Origin: CAYUWH01 sp964448615
GTDB lineage: Bacteria > Patescibacteriota > Gracilibacteria > Peribacterales > Peribacteraceae
Direction of reading: 5' to 3'
Assembly (NCBI GenBank): GCA_964448615.1
Contig: CAYUWH010000006.1
Span: 1 to 47,113 of the forward strand
Length of the DNA: 47,113 nucleotides
The notes below the pieces were generated by a model that saw nothing but the letters and a program-made list of their open reading frames with translations, did not search any database and was not told where the DNA came from. Below are positions 16,647-23,583 of the stretch, piece after piece. How positions within the stretch are numbered: the stretch's first letter is position 1; every line of letters starts with the position of its first letter. Made by a program: the position numbers and the translations under genes.

Positions 16647-18116
16647 TCAGAGGGCCGGTTTTCTCTCTAGCCAATGCGTCGCTTGCTGATACTGATGCGC
16701 GACATTCAGGAGCAAATCTTCCCGGAAGTAGCCGCCGAGAATCTGCAATCCAATCGGCAGGCCAGAGCTGGTAAAGCCGCAGGGGACGGAGATGCCGGGA
16801 ATACCCGCGAGTGAAGCGGGGATCGTGAAGGCATCGTTCAGGTACATTTGCACGGGATCATTCGCCTTCTCCCCGATTTTGAATGCCGCCGAAGGCGCCG
16901 TGGGCGTCAGCAAGACGTCTACCTTCTTGAATACGTCGTCGAAGTCGCGCTTCACGAGCGTGCGAACCTTCATTGCTTGATAATAGTAGGCATCGGTGTA
17001 GCCGGCGGAGAGCGCGAAGGTGCCGATCATGATGCGGCGCTTCACCTCCGCCCCGAAGCCCTGCGAGCGCACGCGTTCGTAGTACTCCAACAAATCTTTT
17101 GGATCGTTCACGCTGGTTCCGAAGCGGATGCCATCGAAGCGCGCGAGGTTGGAGCTCACTTCACACGGGCAGATCACGTAGTAGGTTGCGACTCCGTATT
17201 CCGTATGCGGCAGGCTCACCTCCTCCACCGTGGCGCCCATGTCCTGCAGAACTTTGGAGGCCTCTCTGACGGCCTTTTCGACGTCTGGATCGATGCCTTC
17301 AATAAAGTACTCCTTCGGAAGGCCGATGCGGAGTCCTTTGATCGATTTATTCAAATCCTGGCGGTAATCCGGCACGGGGATATCCGGCGTGGTGGCATCC
17401 AATGGATCGTGTCCCGCCAATGCCTGGAGCACGATGGCGGCGTCCTCGGCGGTCTTCGTGATGGGGCCGATGGTATCGAGCGAACTCGTCATCGCGATGA
17501 CGCCGTAACGGCTCACGCGACCGTAGGTCACCTTGAGTCCCGTCACGCCGCAGAGCGAAGCCGGTTGGCGAATAGAACCGCCCGTATCCGTGCCCGTGGC
17601 AAACAAGCATTCATCCGCCGCAACGCCCGATGCCGATCCGCCTGAAGAACCGCCTGGTACGCGCGTGGTGTCCCACGGATTGCGCGAGGGGCCGTAGCAG
17701 GAAGTCTCCGTGCTCGAACCCATCACGAATTGGTCGGTGTTGGCGTGTCCCAAGCTGATGGCGCCCGCCTTCTTGAGGAGCGCGGTCGTCGTGGAATCAA
17801 ACGGAGGCACGTAATCCTTGCCGCCCTTCTCCCCTCTCAACACATTCGAGGCCACCGTGGAGGGCACACCCTGTTCGCAGAACACGTCTTTCGTAAAGTA
17901 TGGTATACCGGCCAAGGGTGATTCGAACGCTCCCCTCTCGTCGGCTTTTTTCGCTTCCTCCAGGGCTCGGTCGTAATTCTTGAAGATCAAATTGTTCAGC
18001 TGACCATCCACCGCTTCAATGCGGTCGATGCACGCCTTCGCGAGCTCCTCCGCGGAGATCTCCTTGGAGCGCAATTTGTCGTGCGCTTGGGCGATGGTGA
18101 GAGTGTTGGGGTTCAT
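16647..18116 (-). CDS. gatA: Aspartyl/glutamyl-tRNA amidotransferase subunit A
   Basis: 489 residues, the usual length. The amidase signature is complete: the catalytic Lys in FTKDVF, the cis-Ser region GSSTETS and the nucleophile region GGSSGGSASG. GatA releases ammonia from glutamine for conversion of Glu-tRNA(Gln) or Asp-tRNA(Asn) to the amide form within the GatCAB complex. It begins 3 bp after the gatC stop and is cotranscribed with it. gatB is not in this window. The bias against TTA, CTA and TCA codons leaves long antisense frames open, which are not genes. Confidence 0.96.
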   Translation of the reverse strand: MNPNTLTIAQAHDKLRSKEISAEELAKACIDRIEAVDGQLNNLIFKNYDRALEEAKKADERGAFESPLAGIPYFTKDVFCEQGVPSTVASNVLRGEKGGKDYVPPFDSTTTALLKKAGAISLGHANTDQFVMGSSTETSCYGPSRNPWDTTRVPGGSSGGSASGVAADECLFATGTDTGGSIRQPASLCGVTGLKVTYGRVSRYGVIAMTSSLDTIGPITKTAEDAAIVLQALAGHDPLDATTPDIPVPDYRQDLNKSIKGLRIGLPKEYFIEGIDPDVEKAVREASKVLQDMGATVEEVSLPHTEYGVATYYVICPCEVSSNLARFDGIRFGTSVNDPKDLLEYYERVRSQGFGAEVKRRIMIGTFALSAGYTDAYYYQAMKVRTLVKRDFDDVFKKVDVLLTPTAPSAAFKIGEKANDPVQMYLNDAFTIPASLAGIPGISVPCGFTSSGLPIGLQILGGYFREDLLLNVAHQYQQATHWLERKPAL

Positions 18117-18119
18117 GGC

Positions 18120-18416
18120 TTAACCGTGGGCGGAAGGAGTTTCAATCTGGCGTTCGACAATAGGCAGAGGGCTGCAGTTGAGCAAATCCTCCGGAGCGGC
18201 CATGGAGGGCTTCACCGTGTCTTCGCGGAACATATTATGGAGGCCCGTGACCTGCGCCGTAGGCTCCACGCCCTTCGTATCCACCTTCTGGAGGACATCA
18301 ATGGTGTTGAAAATCGAAGTCAGCTCGGTCGTGAATCGCTGTACTTCCTCTTCGGTCAGTTGGAGTCGCGCGAGCTTTGCGATGTGCCGGACTTGGTCGG
18401 TTGTGAGGGAAGCCAT
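18120..18416 (-). CDS. gatC: Aspartyl/glutamyl-tRNA amidotransferase subunit C
   Basis: 98 residues. The pattern VRHIAKLARLQLTEEEVQRF near the N-terminus and NVLQKVDT/GVEPTAQV-like text in the middle are typical of GatC, the small subunit that wraps GatA and GatB. First gene of the gatC-gatA pair. TACACT (18426-18431, minus) lies 9 nt before the ATG and no Shine-Dalgarno is seen, so the transcript is probably leaderless or nearly so. Confidence 0.93.
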   Translation of the reverse strand: MASLTTDQVRHIAKLARLQLTEEEVQRFTTELTSIFNTIDVLQKVDTKGVEPTAQVTGLHNMFREDTVKPSMAAPEDLLNCSPLPIVERQIETPSAHG

Positions 18417-18461
18417 GTTGAAGCGAGTGTAACGGACTCTGAACGGAAAATGCTAGGAGTT

Positions 18462-19021
18462 TCAGAGACTCCGTGGAGATTCGTAGCCATGCGATGCGAG
18501 AAAATCTTCTTTCGGAGGAATGCGCGTGGGTTTAGGTTTGTAACAGGTGTGACCTGGCTGGAAACAATCTTCTACGCAGGCCATACACACAATACTTGGC
18601 GCCAGATGTGGTCCAAGTAGTTCTTGGATGATAGACGCGATTTCCTCTAATTCCTTCGTAAATGCTGCTGCTTCAATCTTCTTTTCGCCTTCGGGTTGAA
18701 GCGAGCAAATCACTCCTGCTGACAACACATTGATGGCACTTCTTGTACCCCGACATACCTGACACGGAATGTCTGTTTGAGAGCCATTAAATGCAATAAA
18801 AGCCACTCCCCGACCTTCGTCGAATTCGTAGTTCGTCTCAACAATANNNNNNNNNNNNNNNNNNNNNNNNNNNNNNNNNNNNNNNNNNNNNNNNNNNNNN
18901 NNNNNNNNNNNNNNNNNNNNNNNNNNNNNNNNNNNNNNNNNNNNNNTGCAATAAAAGCCACTCCCCGACCTTCGTCGAATTCGTAGTTCGTCTCAACAAT
19001 ACTAGATAATGATAATGACAT
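18462..19021 (-). CDS. Cysteine-rich hypothetical protein, split by an artefactual assembly gap
   Basis: The frame enters the N run at 18847-18946 and resumes in the same meaning on the other side once the duplicated 55 bp is collapsed. The merged protein is about 134 residues from the ATG at 19021. It has Cys pairs CQVC and CMAC and further cysteines (VEDC, GHTC), suggesting one or two zinc sites with a helical stretch between (AFTKELEEIASIIQELL). No family recognised. A longer start at 19081 would read through the promoter of the divergent 19100 gene, so the shorter start is preferred, though neither has a Shine-Dalgarno. The gene lies just upstream of gatC on the same strand. Confidence 0.6.
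18847..18946. other. Assembly gap of 100 N with duplicated 55-bp flanks
   Basis: The 55 bp at 18792-18846 and 18947-19001 are identical. Collapsing them removes the gap and restores one reading frame. The gap size is a placeholder. Confidence 0.9.
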
Positions 19022-19022
19022 A

Positions 19023-19051
19023 TTGACAATAAAAGTACTTAATGATAAAGT
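19023..19051 (+). promoter_or_regulatory. Promoter of the 19100 gene
   Basis: TTGACA (19023-19028), 17-bp spacer, TAAAGT (19046-19051); a 16-bp spacing with ATAAAG is an alternative. AAAGGAG lies before the ATG at 19100. Confidence 0.55.
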
Positions 19052-19099
19052 CGGCAGTAAGATACTATCCAAGGAAGCCATAGCAAAGGAGAAAGTCCT

Positions 19100-19354
19100 A
19101 TGGCAACCCTGACCCTTCCCACCAGCGCGCAGCAGATGACCGAGCAGGAGATCCGCGAAGCCGTCCTAGTGGCGGCCCAGGGCAACCAAAAGCTCCGGAT
19201 GCGGCTCTTTCGCCTCGGTGGCGACCCCAGCACCGAGGTCATCTACGAACTCTACACCGAGTTCTGCATGCGCAAGGTCCCGCCCGTGATCCGCCGCGCT
19301 CGCGGACACGGCGTCCGCAAGGCGGACGGTCACAACGCGGATCGCCATCACTAA
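19100..19354 (+). CDS. Small hypothetical protein
   Basis: 84 residues, no recognised family. Mostly helical (MTEQEIREAVLVAAQGNQKL), ending in a basic His/Arg-rich tail (RRARGHGVRKADGHNADRHH). It has every mark of a real monocistronic gene: a TTGACA promoter, Shine-Dalgarno and a terminator 30 bp after the stop. The base composition is markedly GC-richer than the AT-rich DNA just upstream. It occupies the place upstream of rnpA where rpmH is usually found, but it is not L34. Confidence 0.65.
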   Translation: MATLTLPTSAQQMTEQEIREAVLVAAQGNQKLRMRLFRLGGDPSTEVIYELYTEFCMRKVPPVIRRARGHGVRKADGHNADRHH

Positions 19355-19382
19355 AATGGCGGCCCGGTGGGAAACCCCAAAG

Positions 19383-19408
19383 CCCCTCTGCAATCGTGGA
19401 GGGGTTTT
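19383..19408 (+). terminator. Intrinsic terminator of the 19100 gene
   Basis: CCCCTC (19383-19388), loop TGCAATCGTG, GAGGGG (19399-19404), then TTTTCATT. The loop resembles those of the terminators at 22506 and 44679. Confidence 0.8.
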
Positions 19409-19447
19409 CATTATGTCTACAAACCTATCAGCTATAAGCTATCCCCC

Positions 19448-19861
19448 ATGACCCTCTCTTCCCTCTCCGGCCGCAAGAACTGCGACTTCCTCTTACGGAA
19501 GGGCAACACCTGGAAAGGGAAGTATTTCGTCGTGCGCTGGCTTTCCGGTGCGCCGCGCAATCCTAATATTGATCCTGCAAAAAAAGCGATCTATATGGGC
19601 ACATTCGCCTCGACCAAACTCAGCAAGCTCGCAGTCGAACGCAATCGCATGCGCCGCCGCTGTCGTGAAGCCTTCCGTCTGACCATCAAAGATGTCCAGG
19701 GATTCGGGCCCGTACAGTTGTTGGTTTCCCCGCGTATCGGTAGTCTGAAGGCTCCGTTTTCGGACGTGCTTGCGCAAGCACTTCTCTTTCTTTCGACTCT
19801 TCCGTCATGGCCAACCCCGCTCCCGCAAAAAAATCCTCCCGCTTCCTCGAGTTCGCGCTGA
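19448..19861 (+). CDS. rnpA: Ribonuclease P protein component
   Basis: 137 residues. The RNA-binding signature KLSKLAVERNRMRRRCREAF is present near residues 60-80, with the preceding beta strand VVRW. RnpA is the protein cofactor of RNase P, which trims tRNA 5' ends. The frame extends upstream, but the conserved start is the ATG at 19448, with no Shine-Dalgarno and a TATAAG box about 9 nt before it. The last 55 bp overlap the start of yidC, so the C-terminal 18 residues (Pro/Ser-rich) are probably not part of the fold. The rnpA-yidC order is the common bacterial arrangement. Confidence 0.93.
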   Translation: MTLSSLSGRKNCDFLLRKGNTWKGKYFVVRWLSGAPRNPNIDPAKKAIYMGTFASTKLSKLAVERNRMRRRCREAFRLTIKDVQGFGPVQLLVSPRIGSLKAPFSDVLAQALLFLSTLPSWPTPLPQKNPPASSSSR

Positions 19862-21042
19862 TTCTTGTTCTTGCGTACTTGCTCAGCGATATCGTCGGCA
19901 AGTGGTTCTTTCCTGATCCCGCAACGCAGAACAAACCCACGGGCGTCACGATCCAGGCGGAATACGGCCGCGTGCGCAGCGGGACGAATCCGGTGATCAT
20001 TGTGAAGAACACGACGGATAAGCCGGTGACATTTGCGAACACGTGTCCCATGCCGCCGTTTGATGTGTGGCGCGTGAACGCGGAAGGAAAGACGGCTCAG
20101 CAATTGACCACAACCGGCTCCGCACTCCCCTGCACGCAGCAGTCCGCTGTTCCGGCGAAGGACGAAGCAAAGATCAATCTTGCTTCCTGGAAGTATGCGC
20201 TCTTCGGAGAAAACGGCACATATGAGCTGCGTCTGAAGACTGCTTCCGGCACGACGTTTACAGGCAGCGGCACCGTATTGACCACGCGCATTGAAGTCTA
20301 TGAGCCCGGTACGTGGACGAAATTATTCCGCACCTTCATCACGAAACCATTTTTGAACTTCCTGATTCTTGTCGCATCCATCCTGCCCAATCACAGCTTG
20401 GGCTGGGGCATTATTCTGCTGACATTGCTCGTGAAACTCTTGTTGTTCTGGCCGACGCAGCGCGCGATGGAAGGACAGAAAAAAATGCAATTATTGCAGC
20501 CGAAGCTTGAGGCCGTGAAAAAACAGTACTCGGATAATCCGCAGAAAATGCAGGAAGAAACAATGCGTCTCTGGAAGGAGCACGGCGTGAATCCCGTGCA
20601 ATCCTGTTTGCCGATTTTGCTGCAGCTGCCGATCCTCATCGGTCTCTTCTATGTCATTCAAGATTCCGCAGTCTTAGCGACATCAAAGCACCTGATCTAT
20701 TCGTTCTATCAACATTTGAGCTGGGACTTCAATCCCCTCTTCTTGGGTCTGGATCTCACGAAACCAAGCTGGATCTTCCCGCCGTTGCTGGTGGTTCTTC
20801 AGTTCTTGCAAATGAAGCTGGGCTTCCAAATCGTGAAGAATAAAACGAAGAAAGAAGGCAAAGAGCCGGCAATCGATAAAGCGCAGCAGATTCAACAGCA
20901 AGTCATGCTCTATGCCATGCCGCTGATGATCGGCTTCTTCGCGATCAGCTTCCCTGCTGCCGTCTCACTCTACTGGGGAGTTTCCACGTTGTTTGCGATT
21001 GGACAGCAGATGATTGTGAATAGGGAGCACTTGAAGGTTTGA
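19807..21042 (+). CDS. yidC: Membrane protein insertase YidC/Oxa1 family
   Basis: 411 residues. N-terminal membrane span at about 12-34, then an extracytoplasmic domain (about 40-165) shorter than in Proteobacteria. The conserved insertase core follows, from LGWGIILLTLLVKLLLFWPT, with the cytoplasmic coiled hairpin (QPKLEAVKKQYSDNPQKMQE) and CLPILLQLPILIGLFYVI. It ends with two further spans and a short charged tail. It inserts and folds inner-membrane proteins, with or without SecYEG. It starts inside rnpA, so the two are coupled. It converges on the class I aldolase gene. Confidence 0.95.
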   Translation: MANPAPAKKSSRFLEFALILVLAYLLSDIVGKWFFPDPATQNKPTGVTIQAEYGRVRSGTNPVIIVKNTTDKPVTFANTCPMPPFDVWRVNAEGKTAQQLTTTGSALPCTQQSAVPAKDEAKINLASWKYALFGENGTYELRLKTASGTTFTGSGTVLTTRIEVYEPGTWTKLFRTFITKPFLNFLILVASILPNHSLGWGIILLTLLVKLLLFWPTQRAMEGQKKMQLLQPKLEAVKKQYSDNPQKMQEETMRLWKEHGVNPVQSCLPILLQLPILIGLFYVIQDSAVLATSKHLIYSFYQHLSWDFNPLFLGLDLTKPSWIFPPLLVVLQFLQMKLGFQIVKNKTKKEGKEPAIDKAQQIQQQVMLYAMPLMIGFFAISFPAAVSLYWGVSTLFAIGQQMIVNREHLKV

Positions 21043-21139
21043 GGAAACCGAAGAGGCCGAGGAGTCCGACGAGTCCGAAGAGAAGATGCATAACATCTCT
21101 CCTCGGTTTCTTCGGATTCTTCGGTTTCCTCGGACTCCT
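21043..21139. repeat. Long imperfect inverted repeat of GA-GA-CCGA units
   Basis: The spacer between the convergent yidC and aldolase genes is built from units such as GAGGAAACCGAAGA and GGAGTCCGACGAG on the left, with their complements on the right (CCTCGGTTTCTTCGGATTC, TTTCCTCGGACTCCTC). It can fold into one long hairpin around AAGATGCATAACATCTC. It may serve as a bidirectional terminator. The internal repetition of the unit is unusual. Confidence 0.6.
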
Positions 21140-21141
21140 CC

Positions 21142-22221
21142 TCAGGCAATCGTCACCTCCTTGCACAGGTACACATCCTGGATCGCGTGGAGCATCTTGA
21201 TGCCCTCATCTAAGGGCTTCTGGAAGGCTTTGCGACCTGCGATGAGTCCCTGGCCCCCTGCGCGCTTATTGATGACCGCCGTGCTTACCGCTTCCTGCAT
21301 ATCATTGGTCGTGGAAGCGCCGCCGGAGCTGATGAGGCCGATGCGCCCCATGTAACAGTTGGCGACTTGATAGCGTGTGAGATCAATCGGATGTTCGCTG
21401 GAGAGTTCGTCGTACATGCGTTCATCGAGTTTGCCGTACGGATTTGCGCCCATGTTGAGCACTTTGTAGCCGCCGTTTCGTGTGGGGAGTTTTTGCTTGA
21501 TGATATCTGCTTCGATCGTGACACCGAGATGATTCGCCTGGCCAGTCAAATCCGCAGATGTGTGGAAATCCGCCCCGTCACGCTTAAAACCGGTGTTGCG
21601 CAAATAGCACCATAGCACCGTGAAGAGTCCGAGTTGATGGGCCTTCGCAAACGCCGCGCTCACTTCCTGAATCTGCCTCCCCGACTCCGGTGAGCCGAAA
21701 TAAATCGTCGCGCCGACACCCACAGCTCCCATCTGTTTTGCCTGATCGACATTCGCGAATATCACTTGGTCAAACTTGTTGGGATACGTGAGTAGTTCGT
21801 TGTGATTTAATTTTAAAATGAAGGGAATCTTATCGGCATATTTCTTCGACACCATGCCCAAAACTCCCAATGTTGAGGTAACCGCGGAGCATCCCCCATC
21901 GAGCGCGAGCTTCACGATATTCTCCGGATCAAAGTACGCGGGATTTTTGGCGAAGGCGGAACCCGCGGAATGCTCGATCCCCTGGTCAACGGGAAGAATC
22001 GAAAGATACCCGGTGTTCTTCAGGCGTCCGTGTCCGTAGAGATCTTTGAGATTCGTGAGCACTTTCGGGCTGCGATCAGATTGCTTGAAGATCTTTTCCA
22101 TCTCCCCTTTTCCCGGGAGATGAATCTTCGTTTTCGGGATGGTCTCGCAGGTGTGCTTCAGTAAAAAATCGGCATCGTTGCCGAGGATCTGACGGATATC
22201 TGTGTACTTGAGAGGAGCCAT
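21142..22221 (-). CDS. fbaB: Fructose-bisphosphate aldolase, class I (DhnA/FbaB type)
   Basis: 359 residues. The text VDQGIEHSAGSAFAKNP, LDGGCSAVTSTLGVLG and FILKLNHNELLTYPN is characteristic of the archaeal-type class I aldolase, with the Schiff-base lysine expected in the C-terminal half. The enzyme interconverts fructose-1,6-bisphosphate and two triose phosphates; some relatives also act as FBP phosphatases. The start is the ATG at 22221, with no Shine-Dalgarno. It is a central carbon gene standing alone here, flanked by inverted repeats on both sides. Confidence 0.93.
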   Translation of the reverse strand: MAPLKYTDIRQILGNDADFLLKHTCETIPKTKIHLPGKGEMEKIFKQSDRSPKVLTNLKDLYGHGRLKNTGYLSILPVDQGIEHSAGSAFAKNPAYFDPENIVKLALDGGCSAVTSTLGVLGMVSKKYADKIPFILKLNHNELLTYPNKFDQVIFANVDQAKQMGAVGVGATIYFGSPESGRQIQEVSAAFAKAHQLGLFTVLWCYLRNTGFKRDGADFHTSADLTGQANHLGVTIEADIIKQKLPTRNGGYKVLNMGANPYGKLDERMYDELSSEHPIDLTRYQVANCYMGRIGLISSGGASTTNDMQEAVSTAVINKRAGGQGLIAGRKAFQKPLDEGIKMLHAIQDVYLCKEVTIA

Positions 22222-22327
22222 TTCAAGGAGAGGGGAGTTATCAACCCCTAGGCTACCATGGCTTGGTTCTGGGGGCTAGAAAGCGTTTTTGGAGTGTTTT
22301 ATGTTGTTTTAACCTTATTTCGCTTTG

Positions 22328-22470
22328 CCCCTCACCCCGGCCCTCTCCCTGAGGGAGAGGGTGACTTCGATGTGCGACATTGTCTTGTTGGAGAAACTAT
22401 TTCTGCAAATCTTATCACTCTTATGGTAGTGCTCCCTTCTCCCACAGGGAGAAGGGATGGGGATGAGGGG
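22328..22470. repeat. Interspersed palindromic element, copy 1 (143 bp)
   Basis: Starts CCCCTCACCCCGGCCCTCTC and ends GGGATGGGGATGAGGGG, roughly complementary ends. Inside are a short hairpin (CCCTCTCCCT-GA-GGGAGAGGG) and a second (CCCTTCTCCC-ACA-GGGAGAAGGG), around an AT-rich middle containing GTCTTGTTG and AATCTTAT. Clear relatives are at 31706 and 44490. No coding capacity. Confidence 0.8.
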
Positions 22471-22505
22471 TATCGATCGAATCGTCTATTTTCTTTAAGA
22501 AGATT

Positions 22506-22533
22506 CCTCCTCCCCGCGATTGCAGGGAGGAGG
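22506..22533 (-). terminator. Intrinsic terminator of the zinc-finger miniprotein gene
   Basis: On the minus strand, CCTCCTCCC and GGGAGGAGG arms enclose a loop containing TGCAATCG. The tail is T-rich but interrupted (AATCTTCTT). Confidence 0.6.
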
Positions 22534-22549
22534 GAGAGGAGAGGGAGGA

Positions 22550-22747
22550 TTAGCCGGCCTTGCGGCAGCTGTGGCCGCCCTTGAGGCGGAACTGCATCTT
22601 GCAGTCCTTGCAGGTCGCCAGCGGGCCCTGGCAGATGCGCAGGTGCTGCTCGGCGCGCTTGCGCTTGAAGCTCACGCCGCAGACGCACGTGGTCGTGTCG
22701 TTGCCCTGCTTGCAGACCTGCGTGCTGCCACCGTTCTGGTGCTTCAT
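22550..22747 (-). CDS. Small zinc-finger protein
   Basis: 65 residues with two zinc-binding units: C-V-C-G-x-S-F-x6-H-x3-C, close to a C2HC finger, and C-K-D-C-x6-GGHSC. Basic residues lie between them, so nucleic-acid binding is likely by analogy. The Shine-Dalgarno is GGAAGAGGG, 7 nt before the ATG at 22747. The 5' leader is structured (22773-22821) and the promoter is near 22855-22890. No exact family recognised. Short zinc-ribbon or finger proteins with their own promoters recur in this window (18462, 36074, 46613). Confidence 0.75.
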   Translation of the reverse strand: MKHQNGGSTQVCKQGNDTTTCVCGVSFKRKRAEQHLRICQGPLATCKDCKMQFRLKGGHSCRKAG

Positions 22748-22772
22748 ATCATAACCCTCTTCCTACTCTCTC

Positions 22773-22900
22773 AAGCGTTTCACGTCTTTCCTTGAGACGC
22801 GACTCAGTGATGGGAACGCTTGCAGAGAACAGGCGATTCGTTCGTGACGATGCTGTGAAAGATGGTAAGATACCATACAATAAAATCAATAAAATTGCAA
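22773..22900 (-). promoter_or_regulatory. Promoter and structured leader of the zinc-finger gene
   Basis: On the minus strand TTGCAA, a 17-bp spacer and TATGGT form a promoter whose transcript carries about 110 nt of leader. The end of the leader folds into a long hairpin with outer stem AAGCGTT/AACGCTT (22815-22821 and 22773-22779) and inner stem CGTCT/AGACG, just upstream of the Shine-Dalgarno. That position would allow translational control. Confidence 0.45.
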
Positions 22901-22952
22901 GTATCGTACGGGTGAAAGTCTTTCCACCGATCTGTATTCGAATTGTTGGAGA

Positions 22953-23099
22953 GGCCCTGTACCAGTCGTCCGCATTTGCGGATTTCCGGTACAGGGCCAA
23001 GGGGTGTGTCACGTCTCGCAATGCGAGAAGTGAGGAAACCAGGAGGGGGGGGAAGGACGCTCCTCGAAGGGAACAAACTTCCAGGTGAGCGGAGCGTCC
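22953..23099. other. Three consecutive strong hairpins, candidate structured RNA or repeat cluster
   Basis: Hairpin 1: GGCCCTGTACC (22953-22963) with GGTACAGGGCC (22988-22998) and an inner TCCGC/GCGGA stem. Hairpin 2: TCAC-g-TCTCGC-aat-GCGAGA-a-GTGA (23009-23033). Hairpin 3: GGACGCTCC (23055-23063) with GGAGCGTCC (23091-23099). I cannot match it to RNase P RNA, tmRNA, SRP RNA or 6S RNA. Strand and function are unknown. It lies downstream of the 37-codon gene on the minus strand. Confidence 0.5.
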
Positions 23100-23113
23100 C
23101 GGGGGTGCTTCTA

Positions 23114-23227
23114 TTAGCGGCCGCGACGCTGCCGCAATTGCGGGAACGTCAGGCGGCGAAACGTCTGCTTACGATTGTGGCGGACGGTCTCGCGGTGTTG
23201 ACGGACGGAGAGTCGCGTACGGCGCAT
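23114..23227 (-). CDS. 37-residue arginine-rich miniprotein
   Basis: A 37-codon frame with the Shine-Dalgarno CAGGAG exactly 7 nt before the ATG at 23227. The product contains 13 Arg (examples: MRRTRLSVRQHRE near the start, FRRLTFPQLRQRRGR at the end), and two stop codons in a row close it. The composition is like that of a very small ribosomal or RNA-binding protein, but it does not match bL34, bL36 or bS21. It lies downstream of the terminator at 23350, so a strong upstream promoter (23476) could feed it only by readthrough. A TACAAT box about 30 nt upstream of the ATG may provide its own promoter. Confidence 0.5.
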   Translation of the reverse strand: MRRTRLSVRQHRETVRHNRKQTFRRLTFPQLRQRRGR

Positions 23228-23349
23228 AAACGAACTCCTGATTCTGTAGTCGTATTGTACAGGTACGCTCCGTGGTGGAGTGTTTCGAAACCTGACAGCG
23301 AGTACAGATCGGTAGAGAGGAAAGCGGTGAAGTGAATGAACAGCGGAAC

Positions 23350-23379
23350 AAAAAAGGCCCCCGGTTTTACTTGGGGGCC
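23350..23379 (-). terminator. Intrinsic terminator or attenuator
   Basis: On the minus strand GGCCCCC and GGGGGCC arms (23373-23379, 23356-23362) followed by TTTTTT. It ends the transcript begun at 23476-23503 and precedes the 37-codon gene. Confidence 0.85.
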
Positions 23380-23405
23380 TTAGGAGTGTAATTGATGCGC
23401 ACGCA

Positions 23406-23468
23406 TCACACTCTGCCCCGTTTGAAGAGGGTAATAAGGGAGAGGTGAAGGGAGCGGACTGAGGTCAT
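23406..23468 (-). CDS. Candidate leaderless 20-residue leader peptide
   Basis: The promoter at 23476-23503 places +1 at an ATG (23468) opening a 20-codon frame (MTSVRSLHLSLITLFKRGRV) that ends in TGA. A hairpin with arms TGATGCG/CGCATCA follows directly, and then the terminator at 23350. Short ORF, hairpin and terminator before a second gene is the layout of an attenuator. Alternatively the whole 120-nt unit is a small RNA and the frame is incidental. Confidence 0.4.
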   Translation of the reverse strand: MTSVRSLHLSLITLFKRGRV

Positions 23469-23475
23469 CGCCGGG

Positions 23476-23503
23476 ATTCTATGCCTGGTTTTAAGAGTGT
23501 CAA
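23476..23503 (-). promoter_or_regulatory. Near-consensus promoter of the 120-nt unit
   Basis: Minus strand: TTGACA (23503-23498), 16-bp spacer, TAGAAT (23481-23476). It is one of the best promoter matches in the window and faces away from cysS. Confidence 0.7.
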
Positions 23504-23583
23504 GAAGATTGGTTTTTAGCGGCAATTGTTTGGTTTTTTGAAGGCTCTTCTGCATTCAGTCGCCCTTCGCTATTCTTCTCGCG

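Noticed and set aside
18792..19001. True 55-bp direct repeat flanking an insertion
   Set aside because: The same 55-bp length and exactly 100 N occur at the cysS gap, and collapsing both restores frames, so a scaffolding artefact is far more likely.
22749..23021. 90-codon minus-strand frame with a hydrophobic segment ending at the zinc-finger start
   Set aside because: It begins inside a hairpin, has no Shine-Dalgarno, and the promoter and leader of the zinc-finger gene lie within it.
22953..23099. RNase P RNA, tmRNA or SRP RNA
   Set aside because: The hallmark sequences (GAGGAAAGTCC, the tmRNA tag and T-arm, GGAAGGAAGCAGC) are absent on both strands.
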